35,297 nucleotides of DNA. Source: Pelosinus sp. (GTDB lineage: Bacteria > Bacillota > Negativicutes > Propionisporales > Propionisporaceae). The DNA is taken from assembly GCA_021372375.1 (NCBI GenBank), contig JAJFUN010000087.1, positions 1 to 35,297 on the forward strand, in the 5' to 3' direction. Positions within the stretch are counted from its first letter, which is position 1. Each line of letters starts with the position of its first letter. This document shows, in pieces, positions 8,899 through 17,274 of the stretch. The notes under the pieces were generated by a model. It was not told the DNA's origin. It was given only the letters and a program-made list of their open reading frames with translations, and made no database searches. A program made the position numbers and the translations under genes.

Positions 8899-9519
8899 AT
8901 GCTGCGGGAAATAGCGGTATTGTTAAATAAAGCGGGCCAAACGATTAAAATGGGTGAAGAAGGAAAAATAGTGGTCTATCACCAGGAATGCGGTGTGTGG
9001 CAGATATGTAGAGAGCAGTCTTATGATATAAGTCATGCTTCGCTGGGGCAAATACGTAATAATATGCGCGAGCTCTTGATTTTTATGGATGGCTGCAAGG
9101 TCTTTGCTGCTGAAAGTGTTACAGGGGTATATTATTATGAGCTAGAGAAGGCAGAAGTTAATGTATGGGAGATTTCTGGAAAGCCAGCAGAATTTCTCGA
9201 CTATATTATAGAGCACGAAGAACTAGAAGCCGACCATTCTGACCCTAAACCAATTGCTGTGCCTGTGCCAGAGGAAATTGCTGATGGCCGCTACTTTGTC
9301 TCAATTAAAGATATTCAAGAAAGCAATACAAGTATTACTTCCAAACAAGTTCTGCTGCCGTTTTTGCAGCGGGGTACATTTTATTCCTTAGAAATTTTAT
9401 GCAGCCATATTCCGCCGTGGTTAGAAAACCAATTACTGCTGGGAAGGCTGGAAAGCGAAGTAACAAAACTTAGTAATAAGGAAGTAAAAGTTGTAATTAT
9501 GAAAGCTTGCTGTTCATAA
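8899..9519 (+). CDS. AnfO-like nitrogenase accessory protein
   Basis: 206 residues. The ATG at 8899 is chosen because GGGAGGTGG (8885-8893) sits 5 bases upstream; a GTG at 8890 lies inside that ribosome site. The start MLREIAVLLNKAGQ, the following KIVVYHQECGVWQICRE and the central CKVFAAESVTGVYYYELEKA resemble the AnfO family, named from the Fe-only nitrogenase operon (anfHDGKO). No signal peptide or membrane helix is seen. The C-terminus ends in KACCS. It closes the nif operon and is followed by a terminator. Its biochemical role is unknown in any organism I know of. The assignment rests on recalled family resemblance, so it is moderately sure. Confidence 0.72.
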   Translation: MLREIAVLLNKAGQTIKMGEEGKIVVYHQECGVWQICREQSYDISHASLGQIRNNMRELLIFMDGCKVFAAESVTGVYYYELEKAEVNVWEISGKPAEFLDYIIEHEELEADHSDPKPIAVPVPEEIADGRYFVSIKDIQESNTSITSKQVLLPFLQRGTFYSLEILCSHIPPWLENQLLLGRLESEVTKLSNKEVKVVIMKACCS

Positions 9520-9540
9520 AAAAACGCTAGGCGTTTTTTA
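9518..9540. terminator. Short terminator after the nif operon
   Basis: AAAAAACGC, loop TAG, GCGTTTTTT directly after the last nif gene stop. The GC part is only three pairs, so termination may be partial and nifV could receive some read-through. Confidence 0.6.
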
Positions 9541-9563
9541 GATTATAAGAATAACGAAACTAT

Positions 9564-9605
9564 AATCCTGACAATGTGGTCTGGCTGCATGGATAGGATT
9601 TTTTT
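9564..9605 (+). terminator. Possible second hairpin and U-run before nifV-omega
   Basis: AATCCT (9564-9569) can pair with AGGATT (9595-9600), followed by a run of T (9599-9605). The stem is weak and the loop long (25 bases). A TATAAT at 9561-9566 overlaps the left arm and could be the -10 of a promoter for nifV-omega. If so, the hairpin would form only on transcripts coming from the nif operon. Confidence 0.3.
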
Positions 9606-9625
9606 GCTTTTATAGGGGGGAGGCC

Positions 9626-10699
9626 ATGTGTACTTCGATTAGCTGGGTTGATTATACACTTAATGAAGCAATAAAAAAGGCGGTATCTTGGTCTCAGCTT
9701 GCTATGATTGTACGTTATCTAGCACAAATAGGTGTTTATACAGGCGATGTTTGGTTAAATGACTGGAATTATTATCTAGAGCACAATAGCTCTGACCAGG
9801 ACACTACCCTTTTGTCTTATATAAAAAATGGTTGGCGCATTAAGATTTTTGCAGGCCGGGGTGAAACTGAGGCGGCTATTGCGAGCGGCTTTTCCAGCAT
9901 AATTCTGTCTTGGCAGTATAGCCCCTGGCAATCTGAAAAGATGCTGGAAAGAGAACTAAAGGCGCTAAGCGGGAAAAAGATATATCTTTCGTTTCTAGAT
10001 GCCGGTGAATATACAAAAGATGATTGGCGGCGCCTTTGGCCGCTGCTGCAGAAGTATCATGTTAAGGGGCTCTTGTATAGTGATGGTAGAAGCAGTATGG
10101 ATGCTTTGGGTACGTATAATAAGCTTACTGAAATACAAAAGTCTGCAGTACTGCCAATCGAGTTTCATGGGCATAATGCGTATGGTTTAGCGACAGCTAA
10201 TGCGCTGTCAGCGCTACGGGCAGGTATTTCGCGAATTACAGGCAGTGTAGGGGGTATAGGGAGTCATACGCCTTTAGAAGAAATCTGGATGGTTAGTAAA
10301 TATTTTTTAGGCTGCAAGGTGCTGCCCAATCACTTTGCGGACTATTGCCGCAAGATTTTAATTTGCTTGGGAGTTATGATTCCCGGCAATAAAGCCATTA
10401 TTGGCAGTGAGATTTTTTCGCATGAGTCAGGCATCCATGTGGATGGAATAACAAAAAATCCACAGCTTTATGAAGCATTTTCGCCCCAAGAAGTAGGCCT
10501 TACGCGTAAGCTGGTGATCGGCAAACATTCCGGCAGCGCTGCACTTCGTTATAAACTTCAGGAATGGAAGCTGGGGTTAAGTACCGAGCAGTCTAAAAGA
10601 CTCCTAAAGGAGGTACGGGAAATGGCGACAGTGCAAAAGACGGCTATTTCGGATTACCAGTTAAAAAAGCTGTATTTCAAAACCGTAAGTGAGGTGTAG
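9626..10699 (+). CDS. nifV-omega: Split homocitrate synthase, omega subunit (NifV-omega)
   Basis: One half of a two-gene homocitrate synthase, as in Clostridium pasteurianum (nifV-omega, nifV-alpha). Homocitrate is the organic ligand of FeMo-co. This 357-residue protein is near full NifV length but its N-terminal barrel is decayed: the DTTLRDGEQ motif of the family reads VDYTLNEA here (residue 8 onward), so the catalytic Arg and Glu are lost. The central EFHGHNAYGLATA and the C-terminal domain with HESGIHVDGI and VGLTRKLVIGKHSG are well kept. It should therefore supply the C-terminal domain to the alpha subunit. GGGGGGAGG (9615-9622) precedes the ATG. Three bases separate it from nifV-alpha. 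Confidence 0.9.
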   Translation: MCTSISWVDYTLNEAIKKAVSWSQLAMIVRYLAQIGVYTGDVWLNDWNYYLEHNSSDQDTTLLSYIKNGWRIKIFAGRGETEAAIASGFSSIILSWQYSPWQSEKMLERELKALSGKKIYLSFLDAGEYTKDDWRRLWPLLQKYHVKGLLYSDGRSSMDALGTYNKLTEIQKSAVLPIEFHGHNAYGLATANALSALRAGISRITGSVGGIGSHTPLEEIWMVSKYFLGCKVLPNHFADYCRKILICLGVMIPGNKAIIGSEIFSHESGIHVDGITKNPQLYEAFSPQEVGLTRKLVIGKHSGSAALRYKLQEWKLGLSTEQSKRLLKEVREMATVQKTAISDYQLKKLYFKTVSEV

Positions 10700-10702
10700 A
10701 AT

Positions 10703-11500
10703 ATGCTTGAATTGGTGGATACTACGCTCCGTGACGGAGAGCAGGCAGCAGGTATCGTCTTTTCCCCAGACGAGAAATTAGAAATTGCTAAAAGGTTATC
10801 TGCCGCAGGTATACCCTGGATTGAAGCCGGAACTCCGGCAATGGGGCAGGCGGAACAAGCGGCAATAAAAGAAATGCATGGGGCGGGGCTAACGAGTAAA
10901 ATTGTAACCTGGAATCGAGCGGTAGAAGGGGATATTTTGGCTTCAATAGCCGCTGAAAGTTCTTTTTTGCATATATCTATCCCGGTTTCTGACCTTCATA
11001 TTACGGAAAAATTGAAAAAAAGCCGAGAATGGGTCATTAAAGAAATGCGTGCTGCCATTCTTTTGGCTAAAAGCTTTGGCTGCACTGTTTTCTTGGGGGC
11101 GGAAGATGCCTCGCGTGCGGATACAGAGTTTTTTCTCAAAGTAACAGATATTGCCGAGAAGGCGGGGGCGGTGCGCGTTCGCTATGCTGATACCGTTGGT
11201 TGCCTAGAGCCTTTAGCTGCTCAAAAGATTATTTCGAGGCTTACTGCCAAGAGTTCGCTGCCCATTGAGTTTCATGGGCATAACGATTTTGGGATGGCTG
11301 TGGCCAACAGTTTGGCTGCAGCTGAGGGCGGCGCACAATTTATCAGCGGTACAATAGCAGGCATCGGTGAACGCGCAGGCAATGCAGCGCTGGAAAAAGT
11401 ACTTAAAGCCCTGACAGAATTAAGCGCATATCAGACCAGGATTAAGCTGGAACACTTGAAGGAAACCGCTAAGTACGTAAATATGTTAGTGGGAAGCTAG
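10703..11500 (+). CDS. nifV-alpha: Split homocitrate synthase, alpha subunit (NifV-alpha)
   Basis: The catalytic half of the split enzyme condensing acetyl-CoA with 2-oxoglutarate. 265 residues forming only the TIM barrel. DTTLRDGEQAAG (from residue 6) carries the metal Asp and catalytic Arg. EFHGHNDFGMAVANS carries the His-x-His metal ligands, and GTIAGIGERAGNAALE is the strand-end signature. The C-terminal domain of full-length NifV (HESGIHxDG) is missing and is supplied by NifV-omega encoded just upstream. The ribosome site GAGGTG lies over the end of nifV-omega. The two genes are best seen as a duplication with complementary decay. Confidence 0.92.
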   Translation: MLELVDTTLRDGEQAAGIVFSPDEKLEIAKRLSAAGIPWIEAGTPAMGQAEQAAIKEMHGAGLTSKIVTWNRAVEGDILASIAAESSFLHISIPVSDLHITEKLKKSREWVIKEMRAAILLAKSFGCTVFLGAEDASRADTEFFLKVTDIAEKAGAVRVRYADTVGCLEPLAAQKIISRLTAKSSLPIEFHGHNDFGMAVANSLAAAEGGAQFISGTIAGIGERAGNAALEKVLKALTELSAYQTRIKLEHLKETAKYVNMLVGS

Positions 11501-11562
11501 TAAACGTGGCCAACAAAATTTGCGGCTAACGTACGTCATAGAATATATGTGGGGGTATTTTT

Positions 11563-12372
11563 ATGGAAAAGAACATAGTAAAATTAACCGTGATTTTTAT
11601 CTTGTGCCTAGGACTATTGGTGTTTGGCGGCTGTGGCATTCAAAGCCAAAAAACTGAAAGTAAGACTGCTACTGCCGAAAAGTGCGAAATCTATATTTCC
11701 GCTGCGGCCAGCTTGACAGATGCCCTGAAAGAAATTGGGGGGGAATATGAAAAGGCCAATCCTAACGTAAAAATCAATTATAACTTTGGCAGTTCAGGCG
11801 CGCTGGCGGCGCAAATTGAACAAGGTGCACCTGCTGACGTATTTATTTCCGCGGCGCCCAAACAAATGAATGATTTAGACAAGAAAGCGCTCCTCTTAAC
11901 AGACACGCGGATAAATCTACTGGAAAATAAAGTGGTTGTTATTGCACCAAAAGACAGCAAGCTGGAATTAGCGTCATTTGAAGACATTGCCAGCGATAAG
12001 GTCCGAAAAATTGCCTTAGGCGAACCTAAAGGCGTGCCGGTGGGGCAGTATTCAGAAGAAATCTTTACTTCGCTCAATATTTTAGCCAAAGCCAAAGCAA
12101 AGGCTGCGTATGCTTCCGATGTCCGTCAGGTACTAAGCTGGGTGGAAAAAGGAGAAGTGGACTTAGGGCTTGTCTATGCCACCGATGCGGCAGTTTCGAA
12201 AGCCGTTAAGGTACTGCTTGAGGCGCCGGTAGGCAGCCATAAACCGGTCATTTATCCGGTTGCTGTACTAAAAAGCGCCAAGCATGAAAAGGAAGCCAAA
12301 GCTTTTGCCTCTTTTCTGCAAGCAGCCGAAAGTAAAACAGTCTTTGAAAAGTATGGCTTTAAAGTAAATTAA
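11563..12372 (+). CDS. modA: Molybdate-binding lipoprotein ModA
   Basis: Extracytoplasmic molybdate receptor of the ModABC transporter, 269 residues. A lipoprotein signal is seen: a hydrophobic stretch at residues 8-23 ending VFGGC with Cys24 as the lipidated residue. The mature part shows the ModA pattern ISAAASLTDALKEIGGEYE, NFGSSGALAAQIEQGAPADVFISA and YPVAVL near the C-terminus. These serine-rich loops bind the oxyanion. It heads the modABC operon, 62 bases after nifV-alpha, and is probably made when Mo is needed for nitrogenase. No clear ModE site was recognised upstream. Tungstate as an additional ligand cannot be excluded. Confidence 0.95.
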   Translation: MEKNIVKLTVIFILCLGLLVFGGCGIQSQKTESKTATAEKCEIYISAAASLTDALKEIGGEYEKANPNVKINYNFGSSGALAAQIEQGAPADVFISAAPKQMNDLDKKALLLTDTRINLLENKVVVIAPKDSKLELASFEDIASDKVRKIALGEPKGVPVGQYSEEIFTSLNILAKAKAKAAYASDVRQVLSWVEKGEVDLGLVYATDAAVSKAVKVLLEAPVGSHKPVIYPVAVLKSAKHEKEAKAFASFLQAAESKTVFEKYGFKVN

Positions 12373-12387
12373 CAAGGTGGAGGAAAA

Positions 12388-13056
12388 ATGGATTTATCGC
12401 CGTTATATATATCAATTAAGACAGCTAGTTTGGCAACTGCTATTACCTTTTTTCTTGGCCTTTATGCAGCCCGGTTTGTTAATCGGCAACAGCGGTGGCA
12501 GGGAATTATTGATGGAGTTCTTACGTTACCGCTTGTTTTGCCGCCCACGGTTGTCGGCTTTTTTTTATTACTTGTATTGGGACGAAATAGTCTCGCAGGT
12601 AAATTGCTGGAGAAAATTGATATCAATCTGGTATTCTCCTGGGAAGCTACCGTTATTGCGGCAAGCGTTGTAGCCTTTCCGCTGATGTACCGAGCGTCAT
12701 GCGGCGCATTTGAACAAGTGGATGAAGACTACATTTATGCGGCCCGCACCTTGGGTATGAGCGAAGAACAGATTTTTTGGCGAATTACTATTCCGCTTTC
12801 CTGGCCGGGTATTGCCGCAGGGACAATTTTATCTTTTGCTAGAGCACTGGGCGAATTCGGCGCGACAATTATGCTGGCTGGGAATATTCCCGGTAAAACA
12901 CAGACCATGTCGACGGCAATTTATTCAGCGGTGCAGGCTGGTGATGACGATACAGCCTTTTTATGGGCGTTTGTTATCATTTTATTGTCACTTGTTATTA
13001 TGATTTCGCTGAACTACTGGTCAAATCGTCAGAGAAATTTAGGAGAATGGAGATAA
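12388..13056 (+). CDS. modB: Molybdate ABC transporter permease ModB
   Basis: Integral membrane subunit, 222 residues with about five hydrophobic segments (roughly 12-31, 46-68, 85-105, 135-160, 190-212). The cytoplasmic EAA loop that docks on the ATPase is DEDYIYAARTLGMSEEQIFWRITIPLSWPGI (about 112-142), a good family signature. The later RALGEFGATIMLAGNIPGKTQT is typical of ModB. A strong GGTGGAGG lies 7 bases before the ATG at 12388. It runs directly into modC. Confidence 0.95.
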   Translation: MDLSPLYISIKTASLATAITFFLGLYAARFVNRQQRWQGIIDGVLTLPLVLPPTVVGFFLLLVLGRNSLAGKLLEKIDINLVFSWEATVIAASVVAFPLMYRASCGAFEQVDEDYIYAARTLGMSEEQIFWRITIPLSWPGIAAGTILSFARALGEFGATIMLAGNIPGKTQTMSTAIYSAVQAGDDDTAFLWAFVIILLSLVIMISLNYWSNRQRNLGEWR

Positions 13057-13061
13057 AGGAA

Positions 13062-14117
13062 ATGGCTTTGTCTGTTGACATTATAATGAAGCGGCAAAAG
13101 TTTTGTCTTGCTGTAAAGTTTGAAGCCAAAGAAGAAATCATGGGCGTCTTAGGGGCATCTGGCTGCGGCAAAAGCATGACCCTTAAGTGTATTGCCGGTA
13201 TAGAAAAGCCGGACAGCGGTAAAATTATACTTAACGGGCGGACTTTGTTTGACGCTGCTAAGAAAATTAATTTACCGCCGCAAGAGCGTAGTGTAGGATA
13301 TTTGTTTCAAAACTATGCGCTCTTTCCCCATATGACGGTAGAGGAAAACATTCTTGCCGGCATCAGGCAAAAAGACAAACAGGCGCAGCTTGCCCGGTAT
13401 AGCAAGATATTTTATCTGACCGGTTTAGAAAAGCGCTATCCAAAAGAATTGTCAGGCGGACAGCAGCAGCGTGTGGCACTTGCCAGAATATTTGCTTCTG
13501 AACCGGAAATTATGATGCTTGATGAGCCCTTTTCTGCTTTGGATAGTTATCTTAAATGGCAGGTTGAACTGGAACTGGCCGATATTTTGAAAGAATATCA
13601 AAATACAGTGCTTTTTGTGTCGCACAATCGTGATGAAGTCTATCGCTTTTGCGATCGTGTTGCTGTCATATCGCAGGGCAATTTAGAATGCGTGAGTACT
13701 AAAGAAGCAGTGTTTCATAATCCCGAAACCTTAGCGGCGGCAAAACTGACTGGCTGCAAAAATCATTCGCGGATTGAGCGGCTGAGTAATGATACAGTGG
13801 AGGCGATTGATTGGGGCCTTACCCTTAGAGTGACAAATAGTATCAGCCAAGATGTTTCTTATATTGGTATCAGGGCCCATGATCTAAAGCTGGCTAATGA
13901 TGAAACAGTGGAAAATACCTTTGAATTTGAAATTGTCCAGTGTATCGAAGATACGTTCAGCTTTATTTTGATGGTCAAGCATCAGAAGGCTACGCTAGGA
14001 AACAACGCTTTACTCAGAGTAGAAGTTTCAAAAGAAATTTGGCGGCAGGTAAGCTGCGACAGACAAAGAATCTATTTAACTCTGCCAGAGGAAAAGTTGT
14101 TCTTACTAAAAGCGTAA
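13062..14117 (+). CDS. modC: Molybdate ABC transporter ATPase ModC
   Basis: ATP-binding subunit, 351 residues from the ATG at 13062 (GGAG at 13049-13052, 9 bases upstream). An ATG at 13047 has a ribosome site too close to use. Walker A is GASGCGKS (31-38), the signature is LSGGQQQRVALAR, Walker B is IMMLDEPFSALD, and the switch His is in LFVSHNRDEV. After about residue 230 a C-terminal TOBE/MOP-like domain of about 120 residues follows (GIRAHDLKLAND is its clearest part), as in ModC proteins that sense molybdate. It completes the transporter that feeds FeMo-co synthesis. Confidence 0.94.
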   Translation: MALSVDIIMKRQKFCLAVKFEAKEEIMGVLGASGCGKSMTLKCIAGIEKPDSGKIILNGRTLFDAAKKINLPPQERSVGYLFQNYALFPHMTVEENILAGIRQKDKQAQLARYSKIFYLTGLEKRYPKELSGGQQQRVALARIFASEPEIMMLDEPFSALDSYLKWQVELELADILKEYQNTVLFVSHNRDEVYRFCDRVAVISQGNLECVSTKEAVFHNPETLAAAKLTGCKNHSRIERLSNDTVEAIDWGLTLRVTNSISQDVSYIGIRAHDLKLANDETVENTFEFEIVQCIEDTFSFILMVKHQKATLGNNALLRVEVSKEIWRQVSCDRQRIYLTLPEEKLFLLKA

Positions 14118-14202
14118 GATTATTTCATCGATTCCTGATTTAATTTGGTATATACTGTTATTAAGTAGTTACTGAAATTATTTCAAGAATAGGAGCAATG
14201 TT

Positions 14203-17157
14203 ATGAAGAAATTCGGCGATTTGAATGCCCGTTTTTCCGGTATCCATGACCTGATGAAATTTAGGGTTACAGAAATATTGTTGATATCTACTGCGTACGA
14301 TGCGTATGTTCTTGAAGAAGACGGACGGTTAACCGAGCAGATTTACCATTATTACAATGACTTAAGTATTTCTTTTATACCCAGGATTCATTGGGTTGCC
14401 AATGAAGAGGATGCATGGGAAGAATTAGAAATAAAACCCATTCATCTAATCATTACCATGCCCCGCATAAGCGATATGAGCTCATTTGAGTTTGAAACAA
14501 AAATACATAAAGCTTACCCCCATATCCCTATTGTTATGCTTTCTTATGACCGGATGACTTCAGAAATGATTGCCCGCATCCGGGCAATTTCTTGTATCGA
14601 CAGGGTGTTCTACTGGTCAGGCGATAATAAGGTTCTACTAGCGATTATTAAATATATTGAAGACAAGCAAAATGTAGAGGCAGACAGTAAGCTTGGCGTG
14701 CAGGCCATCTTATTGGTGGATGATTCTCCGGCATATTACTCGCAAATTTTGCCTGCAATCTATACCGAAATTTTAAAACAGACCAGGTATCTAGTACTTC
14801 ATGCCATGAATATCAAACATGGTTTGCTGAGAGTTCGCCTTAGACCGAAGATTCTTATCGCCGAAACCTATGAAGAAGCTATGGCGATTGTCGGCAAGTA
14901 CCGCTACAATTTGCTGGGCATAGTTTCTGATGTGAGGTTCCCCAAAGGCGGAGTGCTAGATCCTTTGGCTGGTTTTGAACTGAGCAAAATAGTGCAGGAG
15001 ATAATCCCTGACGTGCTTTTTTTATTACAGTCTGAGGAAATTGAAAATGCCGCAAAGGCCAAAGCATTACATTTGGATTTTATCAATAAAAATTCGCCTA
15101 ACCTCCTCTATAATTTGCGCACTTACATTCTGGAAAACTACGGTTTCGGTGCTTTTGTGTTTAAATATCCTGATGGCAGAGTTATAGATGAAGCAACTGA
15201 TATTACAAGCCTTGAAAGAATAATCCGTGATTTGCCGGCTGAGAGCCTGTACTATCATGCGACTAAAAATCACTTTTCACGTTGGCTGCGTGCTCGCGCC
15301 GAAGTTGAAGTGGCGGATAAACTAAGATTTGTGGATGTAGAAGAAAGGTTCAGTGATGCAGATATTCAAGATATCCGCGAATATATCTTAAAAGTGTTAA
15401 ATGATTATTTTCAAAAATATCAATTCGGGTTGGTGCTTGATTTTGAGGGCCTGGCAAAAAAAGATAGAGAGAATGCCTTTATTAAACTGGGGACAGGTTC
15501 CTTGGGTGGGAAGGCCAGAGGGGTTGTCTTTATGAAGGGCATGATTACCAAAGCCCTGCTGGAAGACGCATACGAAGATATGAAAGTCAAGGTGCCGCGT
15601 TCCTTTGTCATTGGCAGTGATATATTTGATAAATTTATTGAAGAGAATGAACTTTCTTCCTTTCTTGCTGCCAGCCCAAGCGAAGCTGAGATTGCGCAAA
15701 AATTTACACAGTGCCCTTTGCCAGCTGCTGTTAAAGAAAACCTCAGTGTCCTGACTCAATATATAAAATGTCCGCTTGCGGTTCGTTCGTCAAGCATTTT
15801 GGAGGATTCGAGAATACTGCCTTTTGCAGGAATTTATAATACCTATGTGGTGCCAAACTGTCACGAAAATCTTGGAATTCGTCTTAAGCAGCTTGAGGAT
15901 GCGGTTAAGTTAGTTTATGCTTCAGTATTTTATGCAGCTCCGATGCAATATGCCAAGAATTCAGACATTTGGCTGGAAGAAGAAAAAATGGCGGTCCTGA
16001 TTCAGGAACTGGTGGGAGAACGTTATGGTGATTACTATTATCCAGCAATTTCCGGCGTGGCTCAGTCCTATAACTTTTATCCGTATGATCCGCTCAAGCC
16101 CGAAGATGGAACAGTAAGTCTGGCACTTGGTTTAGGCAAGACAATTGTTGAAGGTGAGCAGGTTTATCGGTTTTCCCCGGCTTATCCCAAACTCAACCCT
16201 CTTGTTTCAAGTCCGCAGGAATATCTGGCAAAATCGCAGCATGAGTTTTATGCGATAAATTTAAAGGATTCGGCTGACATTACGCTTCGTGCCGATGAAA
16301 ACTATATTTATAAGAAGCTCTCAAATTCTCAGGCGCAGAAAGATGAATCACTCGAGTATATTGGCAGCACCTATTCTATCGAAAATGACTGCATCTATGA
16401 CAATGTAAATTATGCTGGACCCAAACTGGTGACGTTTGCGCCCATCCTCAAATATAATAGGCTGCCTCTGAATACCATTATTAAAGACTTGCTGAGGCTC
16501 GGCAAAGAATCCTTTGGCACCGATGTTGAAATCGAATTTGCTGTTAATATTCCACAGGATAAAAACAAGCCTAAGGAGTTCAATTTCCTCCAGATCAGGC
16601 CGATGGTGGTTGGCCGAGAAGCTTATGAGGTTAGGCTGGATGAACCGGAGGAGTCCTGGTGTTTTAGTGAACGCACAATTGGCAACGGCTTCTATCAAAA
16701 TATTTACGATATTATTTTTGTAGATCCAGAGACATTTAAATTAGAGGACAGCGTGCAAATAGCCAGTGAAATTGCTGAGCTCAATAATCTTCTGCGCAAG
16801 GAAGGACGCAGGTGCATTCTCATTGGCTTTGGAAGAATGGGAACAGCAGATCGATGGTTAGGCATTCCTTTGAGATGGGAGCAAATGTCTCAGGCGATGA
16901 TCATTGTAGAAGTCGATCTTAAAAACCTTCATCCAGAACCTTCACTTGGCAGTCATTTTTTTCATAATCTGACCGCCACTCATATGGGATATTTCCACAT
17001 TCAATATGATAATCAAGCTACCGGAATGCTTGACTGGCAGTGGCTGCTCGATCAGCCTGTCCTGCAGCAAACAAAATATGTCAAGCTAGTTCGGCGGCAG
17101 ACTGCATTCAAAGCTAAAATTGACGGTAGAAGTTTTAAGGGTATTATTTATAAATAA
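14203..17157 (+). CDS. Tandem receiver domains fused to a PEP/pyruvate-dikinase-type ATP-grasp domain
   Basis: 984-residue cytoplasmic protein of uncertain function. Residues about 22-150 look like a degenerate receiver: Thr85 stands where the phospho-Asp should be (IITMPRIS). Residues about 165-310 look like an intact receiver: acidic pair Asp173-Asp174 (LLVDDSP), phospho-acceptor Asp243 (IVSDVRFP) and Lys296 (FINKNSP). From about 420 to 800 there is a complete PPDK_N-type ATP-grasp domain: GTGSLGGKARGV (about 430), PLAVRSSSILEDS, LIQELVGERYG and the closing FLQIRPM. The swivelling phosphohistidine domain and the PEP/pyruvate barrel of PEP synthase are absent. A unique C-terminal 180 residues follow. 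I recall similar long proteins annotated as PEP synthase in Bacteroidetes. AGGAG (14190-14194) precedes the ATG. It stands alone between modC and gdhA. Confidence 0.75.
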   Translation: MKKFGDLNARFSGIHDLMKFRVTEILLISTAYDAYVLEEDGRLTEQIYHYYNDLSISFIPRIHWVANEEDAWEELEIKPIHLIITMPRISDMSSFEFETKIHKAYPHIPIVMLSYDRMTSEMIARIRAISCIDRVFYWSGDNKVLLAIIKYIEDKQNVEADSKLGVQAILLVDDSPAYYSQILPAIYTEILKQTRYLVLHAMNIKHGLLRVRLRPKILIAETYEEAMAIVGKYRYNLLGIVSDVRFPKGGVLDPLAGFELSKIVQEIIPDVLFLLQSEEIENAAKAKALHLDFINKNSPNLLYNLRTYILENYGFGAFVFKYPDGRVIDEATDITSLERIIRDLPAESLYYHATKNHFSRWLRARAEVEVADKLRFVDVEERFSDADIQDIREYILKVLNDYFQKYQFGLVLDFEGLAKKDRENAFIKLGTGSLGGKARGVVFMKGMITKALLEDAYEDMKVKVPRSFVIGSDIFDKFIEENELSSFLAASPSEAEIAQKFTQCPLPAAVKENLSVLTQYIKCPLAVRSSSILEDSRILPFAGIYNTYVVPNCHENLGIRLKQLEDAVKLVYASVFYAAPMQYAKNSDIWLEEEKMAVLIQELVGERYGDYYYPAISGVAQSYNFYPYDPLKPEDGTVSLALGLGKTIVEGEQVYRFSPAYPKLNPLVSSPQEYLAKSQHEFYAINLKDSADITLRADENYIYKKLSNSQAQKDESLEYIGSTYSIENDCIYDNVNYAGPKLVTFAPILKYNRLPLNTIIKDLLRLGKESFGTDVEIEFAVNIPQDKNKPKEFNFLQIRPMVVGREAYEVRLDEPEESWCFSERTIGNGFYQNIYDIIFVDPETFKLEDSVQIASEIAELNNLLRKEGRRCILIGFGRMGTADRWLGIPLRWEQMSQAMIIVEVDLKNLHPEPSLGSHFFHNLTATHMGYFHIQYDNQATGMLDWQWLLDQPVLQQTKYVKLVRRQTAFKAKIDGRSFKGIIYK

Positions 17158-17163
17158 AAATGA

Positions 17164-17248
17164 GAGTGAAAATTCAGTTGAATGCATGTATACAAAATAC
17201 ATGAGCGAGGTGTATAATAAAAGTAACCAAACTCGACAATTTTCACTC
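17164..17248. promoter_or_regulatory. gdhA promoter with nested inverted repeats
   Basis: A TATAAT (17213-17218) is the likely -10 of gdhA, with no good -35. Just upstream is CATGTAT-N5-ATACATG (17185-17203), containing TGTATACA, where a regulator would overlap the -35 zone. A second, wider pair flanks the promoter: GAGTGAAAATT (17164-17174) and its exact complement AATTTTCACTC (17238-17248). The left copy lies upstream of the start point, so these are more likely protein sites than an RNA stem. Confidence 0.5.
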
Positions 17249-17274
17249 AAAAACATATGGAGGGGGACTGGGAC

